A DNA stretch of 64,000 nt from Salarchaeum japonicum_A (GCF_049705945.1 NZ_JBNAMV010000004.1:1178001-1242000); one strand, 5' to 3'; shown: positions 18,395-26,919, counted from the first letter of the stretch. Notes: generated by a model not told the origin, from the sequence alone. Made by a program: numbers and translations.

Positions 18395-18577
18395 ATGCGC
18401 AACCGTGGCGAACTGGAGGTGGAGGACCTCCTCAAGATCGTGCTCGTGCTCGTCGTCGTCTGGCTCGCCCTCGAAATCGTCGGCGAAATCGTCGGCACGC
18501 TCGCGGCCATCGCCGGCCCCATCGTCGGCCTGCTCATCGCCGCCATCATCGTCCTCTGGCTCCTCGACCGCATCTGA
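18395..18577 (+). CDS. Small membrane protein (DUF7554-like)
   Basis: This 60-residue protein starts with the charged MRNRGELEVEDLLK and is then almost entirely hydrophobic (two membrane segments, about 14-33 and 37-56), ending LLDRI. This pattern matches a short haloarchaeal family I recall as DUF7554; the number is from memory. Function is unknown. A longer start at a TTG (18203) was rejected. It lies 39 nt before the phosphodiesterase gene and may be co-transcribed with it. Confidence 0.75.
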   Translation: MRNRGELEVEDLLKIVLVLVVVWLALEIVGEIVGTLAAIAGPIVGLLIAAIIVLWLLDRI

Positions 18578-18616
18578 GCCGACAACAGCAAACCTCCGCA
18601 GTCCCTGTTCTCTCGC

Positions 18617-19141
18617 GTGTACAGCGTGAACGTCCCCGTCCCCGACCCCGTCCACGCGGTCGTGGACGACCTCCGCCCGCTCCTCACGCCGTTCGACCGC
18701 GTCCGAGAGCGCCGCACGCGCTCGCTCGTCGCGAAACGCCTCCCCGCTGAGAACCGCCGCACGTACCGCGAGAACGAGCGCCGCGTCCGTGACGCCCTCC
18801 GCGGCGCGCCGAGTTTCGAGTGCCGAATCTCCGGAATCGACGCGTTCCGCGACCCGCCGAGCGGCACGAGCCCCGTCGTCTACCTCGCCGTCGAGAGCCC
18901 CGGCCTCCACGAGATCCACCGACGACTCTGTGACGCCTTCGACCCCGTCCCGGGGATGGAGGGCGACGACTACACGCCGCACGTCACGCTCGCCCGCGAC
19001 CTCTCCGGGTTCCGCGCCCAATCGGCGCTCGACGACGTGCTCGCCGCCGACGTCGACTCCGTGACGTGGACCGTCGAGGAACTGGAGTTCCGGGACGCCA
19101 CCCACCACGAACGAATCAGCACGCTCTCCCTTCCCGCCTAG
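18617..19141 (+). CDS. 2H phosphoesterase, RNA 2',3'-cyclic phosphodiesterase-like
   Basis: This 174-residue protein belongs to the 2'-5' RNA ligase / 2H phosphoesterase superfamily. It starts at a GTG giving MYSVNVPVPDPV. The second catalytic HxTx motif is clear as PHVTLARD near 116-123. Where the first motif is expected, the sequence reads RTRSLVAKRL, without the usual histidine, so catalysis may be altered. It converges on the helicase gene with a 4-nt overlap. An RNA substrate is the family expectation, not something the sequence proves. Confidence 0.8.
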   Translation: MYSVNVPVPDPVHAVVDDLRPLLTPFDRVRERRTRSLVAKRLPAENRRTYRENERRVRDALRGAPSFECRISGIDAFRDPPSGTSPVVYLAVESPGLHEIHRRLCDAFDPVPGMEGDDYTPHVTLARDLSGFRAQSALDDVLAADVDSVTWTVEELEFRDATHHERISTLSLPA

Positions 19142-21330
19142 GGCCGCGGCGGACTGCCGTCCCAGGCGTCCATGTCGCCGTAGAAGTTCAGAGTCGCGAA
19201 CTTCAGTTTCTCAGGAGCGATGTCGATGAGTTCCGCGCGCTCCTCCGGCGGAAACGCGTTGTTCACGCTGTACTTCCGCATCGCCGTCCGCGACTCCTTC
19301 GTGTACCGACGGTCAAAGAGCGCGCGAACGCCGAAGTCGTCCGGCGACCGGATGACGCGCCCGAGCGCCTGCCGCGTCTTCCGAACCGTCGGAATCTCGA
19401 CGGCGTACCGCCAGCCCGGGTCCTCGCCGCGGCGCTGACGGCCCGTGTCCTTGAACGCCTCGCCGTACGCGTCCTGCACCGCCTGCGCCCGCTCGTCCAG
19501 ATGCGGGTACGGCACGCCCACCACGCCCACCGAGCGCGCGTCGTCGCCGTCGAAGGACACGCCCTCCGCGAGCGTCCCCCAGAGGCTCGTGAACAGCACG
19601 GCGTCGTCGTCCGCCACGAACTCCTCCCGGAGGTCCTGCGCGCTCACGCCCGGTTCGTCCAGGTAGCGCGCGGCGTCCGCGTCCGCGAGCAGGTCGTGAT
19701 AGCGCTCAGCCTCCGAGTAACTCGGGAAGAACAGGAGCGTGTTCCCCGCGGAGAACTCCACGAAGTCCCGGAGCGCGTCCGCGTACTCCCGCTGCACCGC
19801 CGGGTCCTCCCGGTTGCTCGAAAACAACGGCTCCGTGTCCACGGCGAACGTCCGCCGGCGGTCCTCCGGGAACTGGAGGCCGTACGCCATCGTCTCCGGG
19901 TCCTCCAGTCCGAGCACGTCCGCGGTCACGTCGAACGGCCGCAGCGTCGCGCTCATCAGCACGCTCGCGTGCACGTCCTCGAACAGCTCGGTGGTGACGT
20001 CCCGGGGGATGCACGTGTAGAGTTCCGCGCGACCGTAGATGTTCCCGGTGCCCGAATCCCGGCGAACGGAGACGGTGGGATACTGGCCGAGTTCCGTGCC
20101 CTTCGTCAGGTAGGCGTCCACGAACCGCGCGCACTGCAGGGTCTGACAGTCCTGCCGGGTGGTCGCGTCCCCGTTCCGGTACGCGTCCTCGTACTCGTCG
20201 TCGAGGTGTTCGCCGAGCGCGAACGCGTCGTCCACGTCCGTGCTGATGCCGCGCCCCTCGTAGTGCTCCAGGAACGCGAGCGTGAGGTCGTCGCGCTTGG
20301 TCTCGTTCGCGACCGGCACGTCCTCCCAGTTCTCCCCGACGCGCTCCGCGTCCCCGTACCCGAAGGAGTCCTCGTAGGTCTCCACGAGCGCGTCCCGGAA
20401 CGCCTCGACGACGTTCAGCGCCGCGTCCGCCCGCGCGTCGCTCGACTCCTCTAACTCCGAAACCGCTTCGTCGAGCGTGTTCTCGGTGAGCGTCTCTGAG
20501 GCGTGGTCGCGCGCTGCGCCCTCGACGTTGTGCGCCTCGTCGAACACCACCACCACGTCCTCGGGGTCGCGGCCGAGCCAGCGGAAGAACTGCGCGCGGA
20601 TGCCGGGGTCGAGCAGGTGGTGGTAGTTACACACCGCGAGGTCCACGCCCTCGATGCCGTCCTTGAGGAGTTCGTACCCGCAGAGCCCCTCCATCGCCGC
20701 GTACTCGTAGATATCCTCGGGAGTTCGGACGTCGTCGTACAGCCACGCGTAGAAGTCGTCCGTGTCCGCCGTGAGGTTCTCGTAGTAGTGCTCACAGGTG
20801 TTCTTCTCTTCCAACTCCTCCAGTTCGGCCTCCACGGATTCGAGTTCGTCCATCACGGCCTGCCGCGCGTCCGCCGCCCCCGACTCGCCCTCGTTCGCCG
20901 CGTCCAACAACTCCTGCTGGCGCTCCACTAACTGCTCCCTGTCGCGCTCCGCGTCCACGACCTCGTGGGTGTTGTCCCGGAGCACCTGACACTCCTCGTA
21001 CCCCACGTCGATGTGGCACATCTCGCCCTTCCCCTTGAACACGATGCCCCGGATGGGTTCCTCCGCGTGAATCTCTCGGGCCTCACGGACGAACTGCCGC
21101 ATCTGCTGGTGGACGTTCGTCGTGATGACGACCGTCTTGTCCGTCTCCCGCGCGTACGACAGCGCCGGCGCGAGCGACGCCAGCGTCTTCCCCGTTCCGC
21201 ACGCCCCCTCGAACAGGACGTTCCGGCCGTCCTCCAAGGACTCCCGAATCCGCGCCATCGCCGCCGACTGATTGTCGTACGGCGACGGTTTCGGGAAGAA
21301 CCGGAGGTAGTCCGCGTTGCTCGAAGCCAC
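19138..21330 (-). CDS. XPD/Rad3-family ATP-dependent DNA helicase
   Basis: This 730-residue superfamily 2 helicase has Walker A GACGTGKT (42-49), a DEAH box at 264-267 and four cysteines (105, 114, 179, 217) spaced as in the 4Fe-4S cluster domain of XPD. A Glu-rich, probably coiled insertion (about 125-178) sits between the second and third cysteine. The C-terminal half has the second RecA lobe ending in the QALGRVIRSPDDFG motif. The start is a GTG at 21328-21330. A role in unwinding DNA 5' to 3' during repair is the family expectation. Haloarchaea often have several such paralogues, so calling it xpd itself is uncertain. Confidence 0.92.
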   Translation of the reverse strand: MASSNADYLRFFPKPSPYDNQSAAMARIRESLEDGRNVLFEGACGTGKTLASLAPALSYARETDKTVVITTNVHQQMRQFVREAREIHAEEPIRGIVFKGKGEMCHIDVGYEECQVLRDNTHEVVDAERDREQLVERQQELLDAANEGESGAADARQAVMDELESVEAELEELEEKNTCEHYYENLTADTDDFYAWLYDDVRTPEDIYEYAAMEGLCGYELLKDGIEGVDLAVCNYHHLLDPGIRAQFFRWLGRDPEDVVVVFDEAHNVEGAARDHASETLTENTLDEAVSELEESSDARADAALNVVEAFRDALVETYEDSFGYGDAERVGENWEDVPVANETKRDDLTLAFLEHYEGRGISTDVDDAFALGEHLDDEYEDAYRNGDATTRQDCQTLQCARFVDAYLTKGTELGQYPTVSVRRDSGTGNIYGRAELYTCIPRDVTTELFEDVHASVLMSATLRPFDVTADVLGLEDPETMAYGLQFPEDRRRTFAVDTEPLFSSNREDPAVQREYADALRDFVEFSAGNTLLFFPSYSEAERYHDLLADADAARYLDEPGVSAQDLREEFVADDDAVLFTSLWGTLAEGVSFDGDDARSVGVVGVPYPHLDERAQAVQDAYGEAFKDTGRQRRGEDPGWRYAVEIPTVRKTRQALGRVIRSPDDFGVRALFDRRYTKESRTAMRKYSVNNAFPPEERAELIDIAPEKLKFATLNFYGDMDAWDGSPPRP

Positions 21331-21375
21331 GTTGGGAACGTATTGACCGCGAAACGGCTTAAACTCGGGGTTCCG

Positions 21376-22320
21376 CTACACCTCGGGTTCGATGTAGACC
21401 TTCCGCACGTCGCTGTTCGTGGCCTGGAGTTCGTCCTCGATGGCGGTGATGGTGTCGTCGATGCGTTCGGTGTCCCACGAGGAGTCGAACACCACGTCAG
21501 CGGTCACCAGCACGCGGTTCGGGCCGAAGAACACGGTGCGGAGGTCCTCGATTTCCTCGACGCCCTCCCAGTCGGCGATGATGGCGCGCAGGTCGTCTTC
21601 CTCTTCTTTCTGCAGGCTCTCGCCGACCAGGAGGCGCTTGTTCTCCCAGGCGAGCGCGACCGCGAACCCCATCAGGAGCACGCCGATGAGGAGCGCGGCG
21701 GCGGCGTCGTAGACCGGGTCGCCGGTCGTGTCGCTCAGGAAGACGCCGACGAGCGCGAGCACGAGGCCGGTGACGGCGATGAGGTCCTCGGTGAACGCGG
21801 TGAGCGTCGTGACGTTCGAGGTCTTCCGGAACGCCTCACGGAACCCGCTCCAGTCGTGCCGGCGGATGTCCGCCCGCATCCCGAGAATCGCCTGTCGGAG
21901 CGCGTACGACTCGAATCCGATGCCGCCGAGGAGGACGCCGTAGTTCACCCAGACGGCGGGGAACGTCTGGGAGAGCAGCGTGACATCTCCCGCCGGTGCG
22001 GCGGACGTGTGGCTGGTGAGCGCGTGGTAGCCGTGGTTGAAGCTCTCCCAGCCGGCGATGCCGAACAGGAGGACGCTCACGAGGAACGCGTAGAAGAACT
22101 GCGCCTTCCCGTACCCGAACGGATGGGCGCGGGTGGCTTTCTTCCCGCCGTACCGCAGGCCGATGAGGAGGAATATCTGGTTGCCCGTATCGGAGATAGA
22201 GTGGTACGTCTCCGAGAGCATCGCCGGACTCCCGGTGAGTGTGAACCCGATGAACTTCAGGACCGCGATGGCGGCGTTCGCGAACAACGCCGCGAGAACC
22301 ACAGACTTGCTTGACGCCAT
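21376..22320 (-). CDS. Cation diffusion facilitator transporter
   Basis: This 314-residue CDF-family protein exports divalent metal ions (zinc, iron, manganese or cobalt). The first metal site appears as YHSISDTGNQ with His40 and Asp44. About six membrane segments fill residues 8-210, and the cytoplasmic C-terminal domain (about 225-314) ends VRKVYIEPEV. The start at 22320 gives MASSKSVVLAALFANAA; the in-frame extension upstream crosses the divergent gene and was rejected. Metal specificity is not readable. Confidence 0.92.
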   Translation of the reverse strand: MASSKSVVLAALFANAAIAVLKFIGFTLTGSPAMLSETYHSISDTGNQIFLLIGLRYGGKKATRAHPFGYGKAQFFYAFLVSVLLFGIAGWESFNHGYHALTSHTSAAPAGDVTLLSQTFPAVWVNYGVLLGGIGFESYALRQAILGMRADIRRHDWSGFREAFRKTSNVTTLTAFTEDLIAVTGLVLALVGVFLSDTTGDPVYDAAAALLIGVLLMGFAVALAWENKRLLVGESLQKEEEDDLRAIIADWEGVEEIEDLRTVFFGPNRVLVTADVVFDSSWDTERIDDTITAIEDELQATNSDVRKVYIEPEV

Positions 22321-22397
22321 TACCGGTGGCTTCTCCCCGTGGCGTGAAAAAAGCGCCCGCCGGAACCGTTTCGGTGGTCGCCGCCCTTCCCGGACGT

Positions 22398-22793
22398 ATG
22401 ACGGAGTACCAGCCAGGCGTGTGTAACATCGGCGCGGGAGAGCAACGAAAGCGGTACGCGTTCGGCGTTGCGGGGTTCGCCGTGGCCGCCGCCGTGGCCG
22501 TCGCGGTGTACGCGTTCTCGTTCCCCGCCGTCTGGATGCTCGCCGCCGTCGTCCCCCTGTTCGCGGGGTTCGAAGGCGTACTTCAGGGCGCACAGCGGTT
22601 CTGCGCGGGATTCGCGACCGCCGGTATCTACGACGTGAGCGACAGCGCGAACGACCGTCACGAGGTCGTTGACGACGCCGCGCGCCGCGCCGACCGCCGG
22701 AAGGCCGTCCGGATTCACGTTCAGTCCCTCGTCGGCGCGGCCGTCACCGGTGCCGCTCTCTACCTGCTCGCCGTCGCGGTCCCCCCGGCATGA
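22398..22793 (+). CDS. Conserved haloarchaeal membrane protein of unknown function
   Basis: This 131-residue protein has a short N-terminus with the motif PGVCNIG (residues 6-12), two hydrophobic hairpins (about 21-58 and 108-128) and a charged middle with DVSDSANDRHEV. I recall similar small proteins in other haloarchaea but no function. Its stop overlaps the start of the phosphoesterase gene by 4 nt, so the two are co-translated. The earlier in-frame start at 22311 lies inside the divergent CDF gene and was not used. Confidence 0.75.
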   Translation: MTEYQPGVCNIGAGEQRKRYAFGVAGFAVAAAVAVAVYAFSFPAVWMLAAVVPLFAGFEGVLQGAQRFCAGFATAGIYDVSDSANDRHEVVDDAARRADRRKAVRIHVQSLVGAAVTGAALYLLAVAVPPA

Positions 22794-23305
22794 TTACCGT
22801 CGTCTCCGACACGCACAGCGAGACGGGTCACGAACTCGCCGGACGCACCCGCGACGCCGTCGACGCCGCCGAGGCCGTCCTGCACGCGGGCGACTTCACG
22901 ACCGAATCGGCGCTCGACGCGTTCCACGACGCCGCGAACCGCCTGCACGCCGTGCACGGGAACGCGGACACACAGGGCGTCCGCGACCGCCTCCCCAGCG
23001 CTCGGACCGTCGACCTCGACGGCGTCCGGGTCGCGCTGACGCACACCGAACGCGGCGGCGAGACCGGTCTCGCGATGTTCGGCCGCCAGCACGGCGCCGA
23101 CCTCGTGATTTCCGGACACACGCACCGCCCGAACGTCACGGACGTGGGCGACCTGGTGTTACTCAATCCCGGGACGCACGCGGAACCCCGGAGCCATCCG
23201 GTGACGCACGCGGAACTCGAACCGACGGAGACCGGACTGGCGGGAGAAATCAAGCGACAGGACGGAACGGTCGTCGAGGCGTTCGGGGTGGAGGGCCGAA
23301 CGTAG
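22790..23305 (+). CDS. YfcE/MJ0936-type metallophosphoesterase
   Basis: This 171-residue calcineurin-like phosphoesterase has all expected metal-binding motifs: SDTHS (Asp7, His9), GDFTTE, HGNADT and SGHTHRPNV, followed by NPGTH. Members of this group hydrolyse phosphodiesters or small phospho-compounds, and the physiological substrate is usually unknown. It is coupled by an ATGA overlap to the upstream membrane protein. Confidence 0.92.
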   Translation: MITVVSDTHSETGHELAGRTRDAVDAAEAVLHAGDFTTESALDAFHDAANRLHAVHGNADTQGVRDRLPSARTVDLDGVRVALTHTERGGETGLAMFGRQHGADLVISGHTHRPNVTDVGDLVLLNPGTHAEPRSHPVTHAELEPTETGLAGEIKRQDGTVVEAFGVEGRT

Positions 23306-23391
23306 CGGGTGCGTCACGAGGACGCGGTCAGGCCACGGGGGAGCGGCCTGTACCTGTCTCTACCATCGGATACATCAAGTAGTTCGTGAAG

Positions 23392-23411
23392 ACTCAAACG
23401 GCCGTTTGAGT
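23392..23411. terminator. Perfect 20-bp palindrome between convergent genes
   Basis: ACTCAAACGGCCGTTTGAGT is a perfect palindrome (8-bp stem, GGCC loop) lying 87 nt after the phosphoesterase stop and overlapping the stop of the convergent regulator gene. A second inverted repeat (CAGGCC...GGCCTG) occurs just before it. It could end transcription from both sides or be a protein-binding site. Confidence 0.5.
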
Positions 23412-23992
23412 TATCTCCAGTACCGGTATCCCACGGCGAGGCAGAGCACGAGGAGGCCGCCGAGGAAGAACAGGACGCCCGGCGGCACGGCCGCCGCCGC
23501 GTTCGACGCCGTCTCCGTGCTCGCGGTCGAGACCCCGCCACCGCTCCCGCTCGGCGCGAGGACGCGTTCAGCAAGGAACTGCACGAGCAGGGACGCGACA
23601 CCGAGCAGGGCGACCGCGCCGAGGAGGCCGCCGAGCATCGACCGCACCGTACTCCCCGTGTTCTCGTCGCCCGCGAACAACACGAGCGGCGCGTCCGTCG
23701 GCGCGTACACCGTCATCTCGCGGCCCTTCTCCGAGTACGAGGTGCCCGCGACCTCCACGAGGTCGGCGTCCCGGAGCTTCCCGAGATGGTACTGGGCGTT
23801 CTGGAGGCTCGTATCCACCTCGTCCGCGAGTTCGGACGCGGTCGCCGGTTCCTCGTGGAGCGCGGTGAGCATCGTGCGAGCGGTGCCGGCGGAGAGCGCG
23901 GACAACACCTGGTCGGCGTCGTCCGAGTCCACACCGATGACGCGCGGGTCCCCGTCGGGCGCGTCCGGCTTCTGGGAGGGCAAGAGGGACAT
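23411..23992 (-). CDS. Winged-helix regulator with C-terminal membrane anchor
   Basis: This 193-residue protein has an ArsR-like winged helix-turn-helix domain (about residues 27-95, with TARTMLTALHEEPATASELADEVDTS and YHLGKLRDADLVEV). A linker follows, then two hydrophobic segments (about 114-135 and 168-188) ending in YRYWR. Membrane-anchored HTH proteins of this design are common in haloarchaea. The ligand and target genes are unknown. Its 3' end carries the perfect palindrome at 23392-23411. Confidence 0.85.
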   Translation of the reverse strand: MSLLPSQKPDAPDGDPRVIGVDSDDADQVLSALSAGTARTMLTALHEEPATASELADEVDTSLQNAQYHLGKLRDADLVEVAGTSYSEKGREMTVYAPTDAPLVLFAGDENTGSTVRSMLGGLLGAVALLGVASLLVQFLAERVLAPSGSGGGVSTASTETASNAAAAVPPGVLFFLGGLLVLCLAVGYRYWR

Positions 23993-24038
23993 ACCCCCTC
24001 CTTGAGCGTCCTCCGGCTTTAGCGTTACTCGGCGAAAA

Positions 24039-24047
24039 CCCTATACG
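24039..24047 (+). promoter_or_regulatory. TATA box of the small gene at 24070
   Basis: CCCTATACG is centred about 26-27 nt before the GTG start at 24070. Confidence 0.5.
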
Positions 24048-24069
24048 CGACTACGGGCACCTCTCACGT

Positions 24070-24198
24070 GTGCTCCCCGACGACCCGGTGTTCTACGCGA
24101 TTGCCGCGATTTTCGTCGCGTTCGTCCTCTACGTCTATCGCTTCCTCATCCGGACGGTGTCCGGGTTCCGGGACGGCTTCCACGATGGGAAGGACTAA
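24070..24198 (+). CDS. Small single-span membrane protein
   Basis: This 42-residue protein starts at a GTG and reads MLPDDPVFYAIAAIFVAFV, one membrane helix, then a basic RFLIRTVSGFRDGF segment and the end HDGKD. I recall short haloarchaeal proteins of this type with no known function. Evidence for a real gene is the TATA box at leaderless distance, the coherent one-helix topology, and a tight 4-nt convergent overlap with the aldolase gene. Confidence 0.6.
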   Translation: MLPDDPVFYAIAAIFVAFVLYVYRFLIRTVSGFRDGFHDGKD

Positions 24199-25211
24199 AC
24201 CGCGTCTGTGACCGTCTCGATAGCGGTCGTCACGTCCGTCGAATCCACGTTCTGGTGCGTGCAGAACCGAACAGTATACTCGCCGAACACCGACGCACGC
24301 ACGTCCTCGCGCTCGCAGCGCTCCACGAGTTCGCTCGCGGTGAGACCCGCGTCCGCGGTGTCGACGAGCACGATGTTTGTGTCCGGCGCGGACGCGCGCA
24401 GGCCGTCGATGGCGTCGAGACCGGCCGCGAGCGCCGCCGCGTTCTCGTGGTCGGTGGCGAGTCGGGAGACGTTCTCCAGCGCGACCAGTCCCGGCGCGGC
24501 GACCATGCCGGCCTGCCGCATCCCGCCGCCGAACAGCTTTCGGACGCGGCGCGCTCGCTCGATGAACGCCGCGTCACCCGCGAGAATCGACCCGACGGGC
24601 GCGCCGAGTCCCTTCGAGAGGCAGAACATCACGGAGTCCACGTGTTCGGTGATGTCGCTCGCGGGCACGTCGAGAGAGACGGCGGCGTTGAACAACCGCG
24701 CGCCGTCGAGGTGGACGGGGACGCCGTGGTCGCGCGCCGCAGCCGCCGCCGCGCCGATGGCGTCCGGGTCGACGGCGACGCCGCCCTTCACGTTGTGCGT
24801 GTTTTCGAGGCAGAGCAGGCCCGTGCCCGGTCGGTGGAGTTCCTCCGCCACGTAGCCCGCTTCGACCTGGGCGGGCGTCGGCGCGCCGTTCTCGCCGCCG
24901 TCGAACGTCCGCACCTGGAGTTCGGAGTGCTGCGCGAACCCGCCGAGTTCGTACTTGTAGACGTGACTCGTCTCCTCCACGAGCGCCTCCTGGCCGCGTT
25001 CGGTGTGGACGCGCGCCGCGACCTGGTTCCCCATCGTCCCCGACGGGACGAACATCGCGGCCTCCATCCCCACGCGCGCAGCGGCCTCGGCTTCGAGTTC
25101 GTTCACGGTCGGGTCCTCGCGGTAGACGTCGTCGCCAACGTCCGCCGTCTGCGCGGCCTCCCGCATCTCCTCGGTCGGTCGCGTGACGGTGTCGCTCCGG
25201 AAATCGAGCAT
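24195..25211 (-). CDS. Threonine aldolase (low-specificity L-threonine aldolase family)
   Basis: This 338-residue PLP enzyme cleaves threonine or allo-threonine to glycine and acetaldehyde. The N-terminus MLDFRSDTVTRPTEEMREA is diagnostic, and the PLP lysine lies in FCLSKGLGAPVGS. An HLDGARLFNAAV motif supplies the Asp for the cofactor. The start at 25211 is preferred over the longer frame to 25379, which overlaps the divergent aminopeptidase gene. It could supply glycine; stereospecificity cannot be read. Confidence 0.92.
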   Translation of the reverse strand: MLDFRSDTVTRPTEEMREAAQTADVGDDVYREDPTVNELEAEAAARVGMEAAMFVPSGTMGNQVAARVHTERGQEALVEETSHVYKYELGGFAQHSELQVRTFDGGENGAPTPAQVEAGYVAEELHRPGTGLLCLENTHNVKGGVAVDPDAIGAAAAAARDHGVPVHLDGARLFNAAVSLDVPASDITEHVDSVMFCLSKGLGAPVGSILAGDAAFIERARRVRKLFGGGMRQAGMVAAPGLVALENVSRLATDHENAAALAAGLDAIDGLRASAPDTNIVLVDTADAGLTASELVERCEREDVRASVFGEYTVRFCTHQNVDSTDVTTAIETVTDAV

Positions 25212-25296
25212 ACCCTCGACTCGCCCGCCGAGGAGGAAAACGCTCGCGGTTCCGGCACTCCGAAAGCGGTTTTCGCGTCCCCCGCCAGGTTCCGGT

Positions 25297-26400
25297 ATGG
25301 ATCCCCGTATCCGCGACCACGCCGACGTCATCGTCTCGCACTCCACCGGCATCGAGAACGGCGACCGGGTCGCCGTCACCGCGCCGCCGGTGGCGGAAGA
25401 CCTCGCCGTCGCCGTCTACGAACGACTCGCCGAGGAGGGCGCGACCCCCGTCATGCTGTACGGCGGCGACACGAGCCTCGGCGCGGATCGCGCCGCTCGC
25501 GCGTATCTCCGGGAGGCCGACGAGTTCGAGAACCCCGACCACCTCCAGGCGCTCTTCGAGGAAACCGACGCGACCATCCGCATCCGCGGACACGATAACG
25601 TCGCCGAGCGCGCCGACGTGGACGACGAACAGAACGCCGCCTATCAGCGCGCGATTCAGCCCGCGCGCACCGAACTCCTCTCGACCCAGTGGTGTCTCAC
25701 GCAGTATCCGACGCCGGCGGACGCACAGCTCGCCGGCATGAGCACCGGCGAGTACGAGGAGTTCGTGTGGAACGCCGTCAACAAGGACTGGGAGGCCCAG
25801 CGCGAACATCAGTCGCAGATGGTCGAGATTCTCGACCCGGCGGACGAGGTGCGTATCCGCTCGGGGGACGAGACGGACCTCACGATGAGCGTCTCCGGGA
25901 TGAAGACGCTGAACGACCACGGCGAACACAACCTCCCCGGCGGCGAGGTGTTCACCGCGCCCGTTCCCGACAGCGTCGAGGGGACTGTTCGGTTCGACCT
26001 CCCGCTCTACCATCAGAGCCGGGAGATAGAGGACGCCTACCTCGAATTCGAGGACGGCCGCGTCGTCCAGCACGACGCCGGGAAGAACCGCGACGTGCTC
26101 ACGAGCGTTCTGGAGACGGACGAGGGCGCGCGCCACCTCGGTGAGCTCGGTATCGGGATGAATCGAGATATCGACCAGTTCACGTACAACATGCTGTTCG
26201 ACGAGAAGATGGGCGACACCGTCCACCTCGCCGTCGGCATGGCGTACGACGCCTGCGTTCCCGACGACCGCGAACCCAACGAGTCGGCGACGCACGTGGA
26301 CATGATTGTGGACATGAGCGAGGACTCCGTTATCGAGGTCGATGGAGAAGTCGTGCAGCGCGACGGCACCTTCCGCTTCGAAGACGGGTTCGACGGCTAA
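25297..26400 (+). CDS. M29-family aminopeptidase
   Basis: This 367-residue metallopeptidase resembles thermophilic aminopeptidases (family M29, AmpS/AmpT-like). It starts MDPRIRDHADVIVSHSTGI and contains the expected core with GEVFTAPVPDSVEGTVRFD, where metal-binding Glu residues lie, and LGELGIGMNRDI followed by DEKMGDTVHLAVG. It is cytoplasmic, with no signal sequence. It would remove N-terminal amino acids from peptides, fitting a lineage that imports peptides. It is monocistronic. Confidence 0.92.
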   Translation: MDPRIRDHADVIVSHSTGIENGDRVAVTAPPVAEDLAVAVYERLAEEGATPVMLYGGDTSLGADRAARAYLREADEFENPDHLQALFEETDATIRIRGHDNVAERADVDDEQNAAYQRAIQPARTELLSTQWCLTQYPTPADAQLAGMSTGEYEEFVWNAVNKDWEAQREHQSQMVEILDPADEVRIRSGDETDLTMSVSGMKTLNDHGEHNLPGGEVFTAPVPDSVEGTVRFDLPLYHQSREIEDAYLEFEDGRVVQHDAGKNRDVLTSVLETDEGARHLGELGIGMNRDIDQFTYNMLFDEKMGDTVHLAVGMAYDACVPDDREPNESATHVDMIVDMSEDSVIEVDGEVVQRDGTFRFEDGFDG

Positions 26401-26600
26401 CGCGAGCACGTCGCTCTCCGAATGGGGCTGACAGGCGGCAGTTCGGTCGACCGAGGTGCGCCGCGCTCCCGTCTCGTCCCCCGGCCGACTGTCGTTACGT
26501 CACACCGCCCGCTGGCCGCGCCATCGTACTTCAACGCTCGCCGTCGAGGGGTCGTACTCGCTTTTGGCCGTTCGTCATCGAACTCCCGTACGTCGAGAGT

Positions 26601-26622
26601 GTGGTACGAACTTTCATACCAC
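26601..26622. promoter_or_regulatory. Upstream operator-like inverted repeat GTGGTA-N10-TACCAC
   Basis: The two 6-nt half sites are perfect inverted copies separated by 10 nt, directly upstream of the TATA box of the zinc-ribbon gene. The same half site recurs at the start codon. Confidence 0.45.
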
Positions 26623-26623
26623 G

Positions 26624-26632
26624 TTTTAAGTG
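26624..26632 (+). promoter_or_regulatory. TATA box of the zinc-ribbon gene
   Basis: TTTTAAGTG is centred 27 nt before the ATG at 26655, predicting a leaderless mRNA. Confidence 0.6.
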
Positions 26633-26644
26633 TTTGGCAGGTGT

Positions 26645-26654
26645 GTGGTACCAC
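26645..26654. promoter_or_regulatory. Downstream operator-like palindrome GTGGTACCAC
   Basis: This perfect 10-bp palindrome lies immediately before the ATG, at the predicted transcription start, and shares half sites with the repeat at 26601-26622. A repressor bound here would block initiation. Confidence 0.45.
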
Positions 26655-26807
26655 ATGCCTCAGCTCGACTGCCCGGAGTGCGAACGCGGCATCGCCATGC
26701 ACGAACTCGAAACGCGTACCGTCGCACAGACCACGGGCTTCGAGACCAACTACCGTTGTCCGTTCTGCCGCAGCGACTTCGACGAAGTTGCCGAACTGAT
26801 GACCTGA
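26655..26807 (+). CDS. Small zinc-ribbon protein
   Basis: This 50-residue protein has two CPxC pairs (CPEC at residues 6-9 and CPFC at 35-38) separated by a hydrophilic stretch, the layout of a minimal zinc ribbon. It may bind nucleic acid or a protein partner. The ATG at 26655 is favoured over a GTG at 26601 because it follows a TATA box at leaderless distance. The palindromes around the promoter suggest regulation, perhaps self-regulation, but nothing shows this directly. Confidence 0.75.
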   Translation: MPQLDCPECERGIAMHELETRTVAQTTGFETNYRCPFCRSDFDEVAELMT

Positions 26808-26919
26808 CGCCCTCCCACCCTCACGCATACACCCGGGCAGCCGCAGCACGCGACCCAGAATTCCGTCCTCTCCGGGGCGACACGATCTGAGTTTTCTCCA
26901 TCGCAAAAACCTACAGTCA

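Larger units (their letters stand above)
26401..26654. other. Intergenic region with promoter and operator-like repeats
   Basis: This 254-nt gap contains no gene I can support on either strand. Its right-hand third is structured: an inverted repeat GTGGTA-N10-TACCAC at 26601-26622, a TATA box at 26624-26632, and the palindrome GTGGTACCAC at 26645-26654 touching the start codon of the next gene. Confidence 0.6.

Noticed and set aside
26601..26654. GTG start for the zinc-ribbon gene within the operator repeat
   Set aside because: It lies upstream of the TATA box; the ATG at 26655 is at the right distance.
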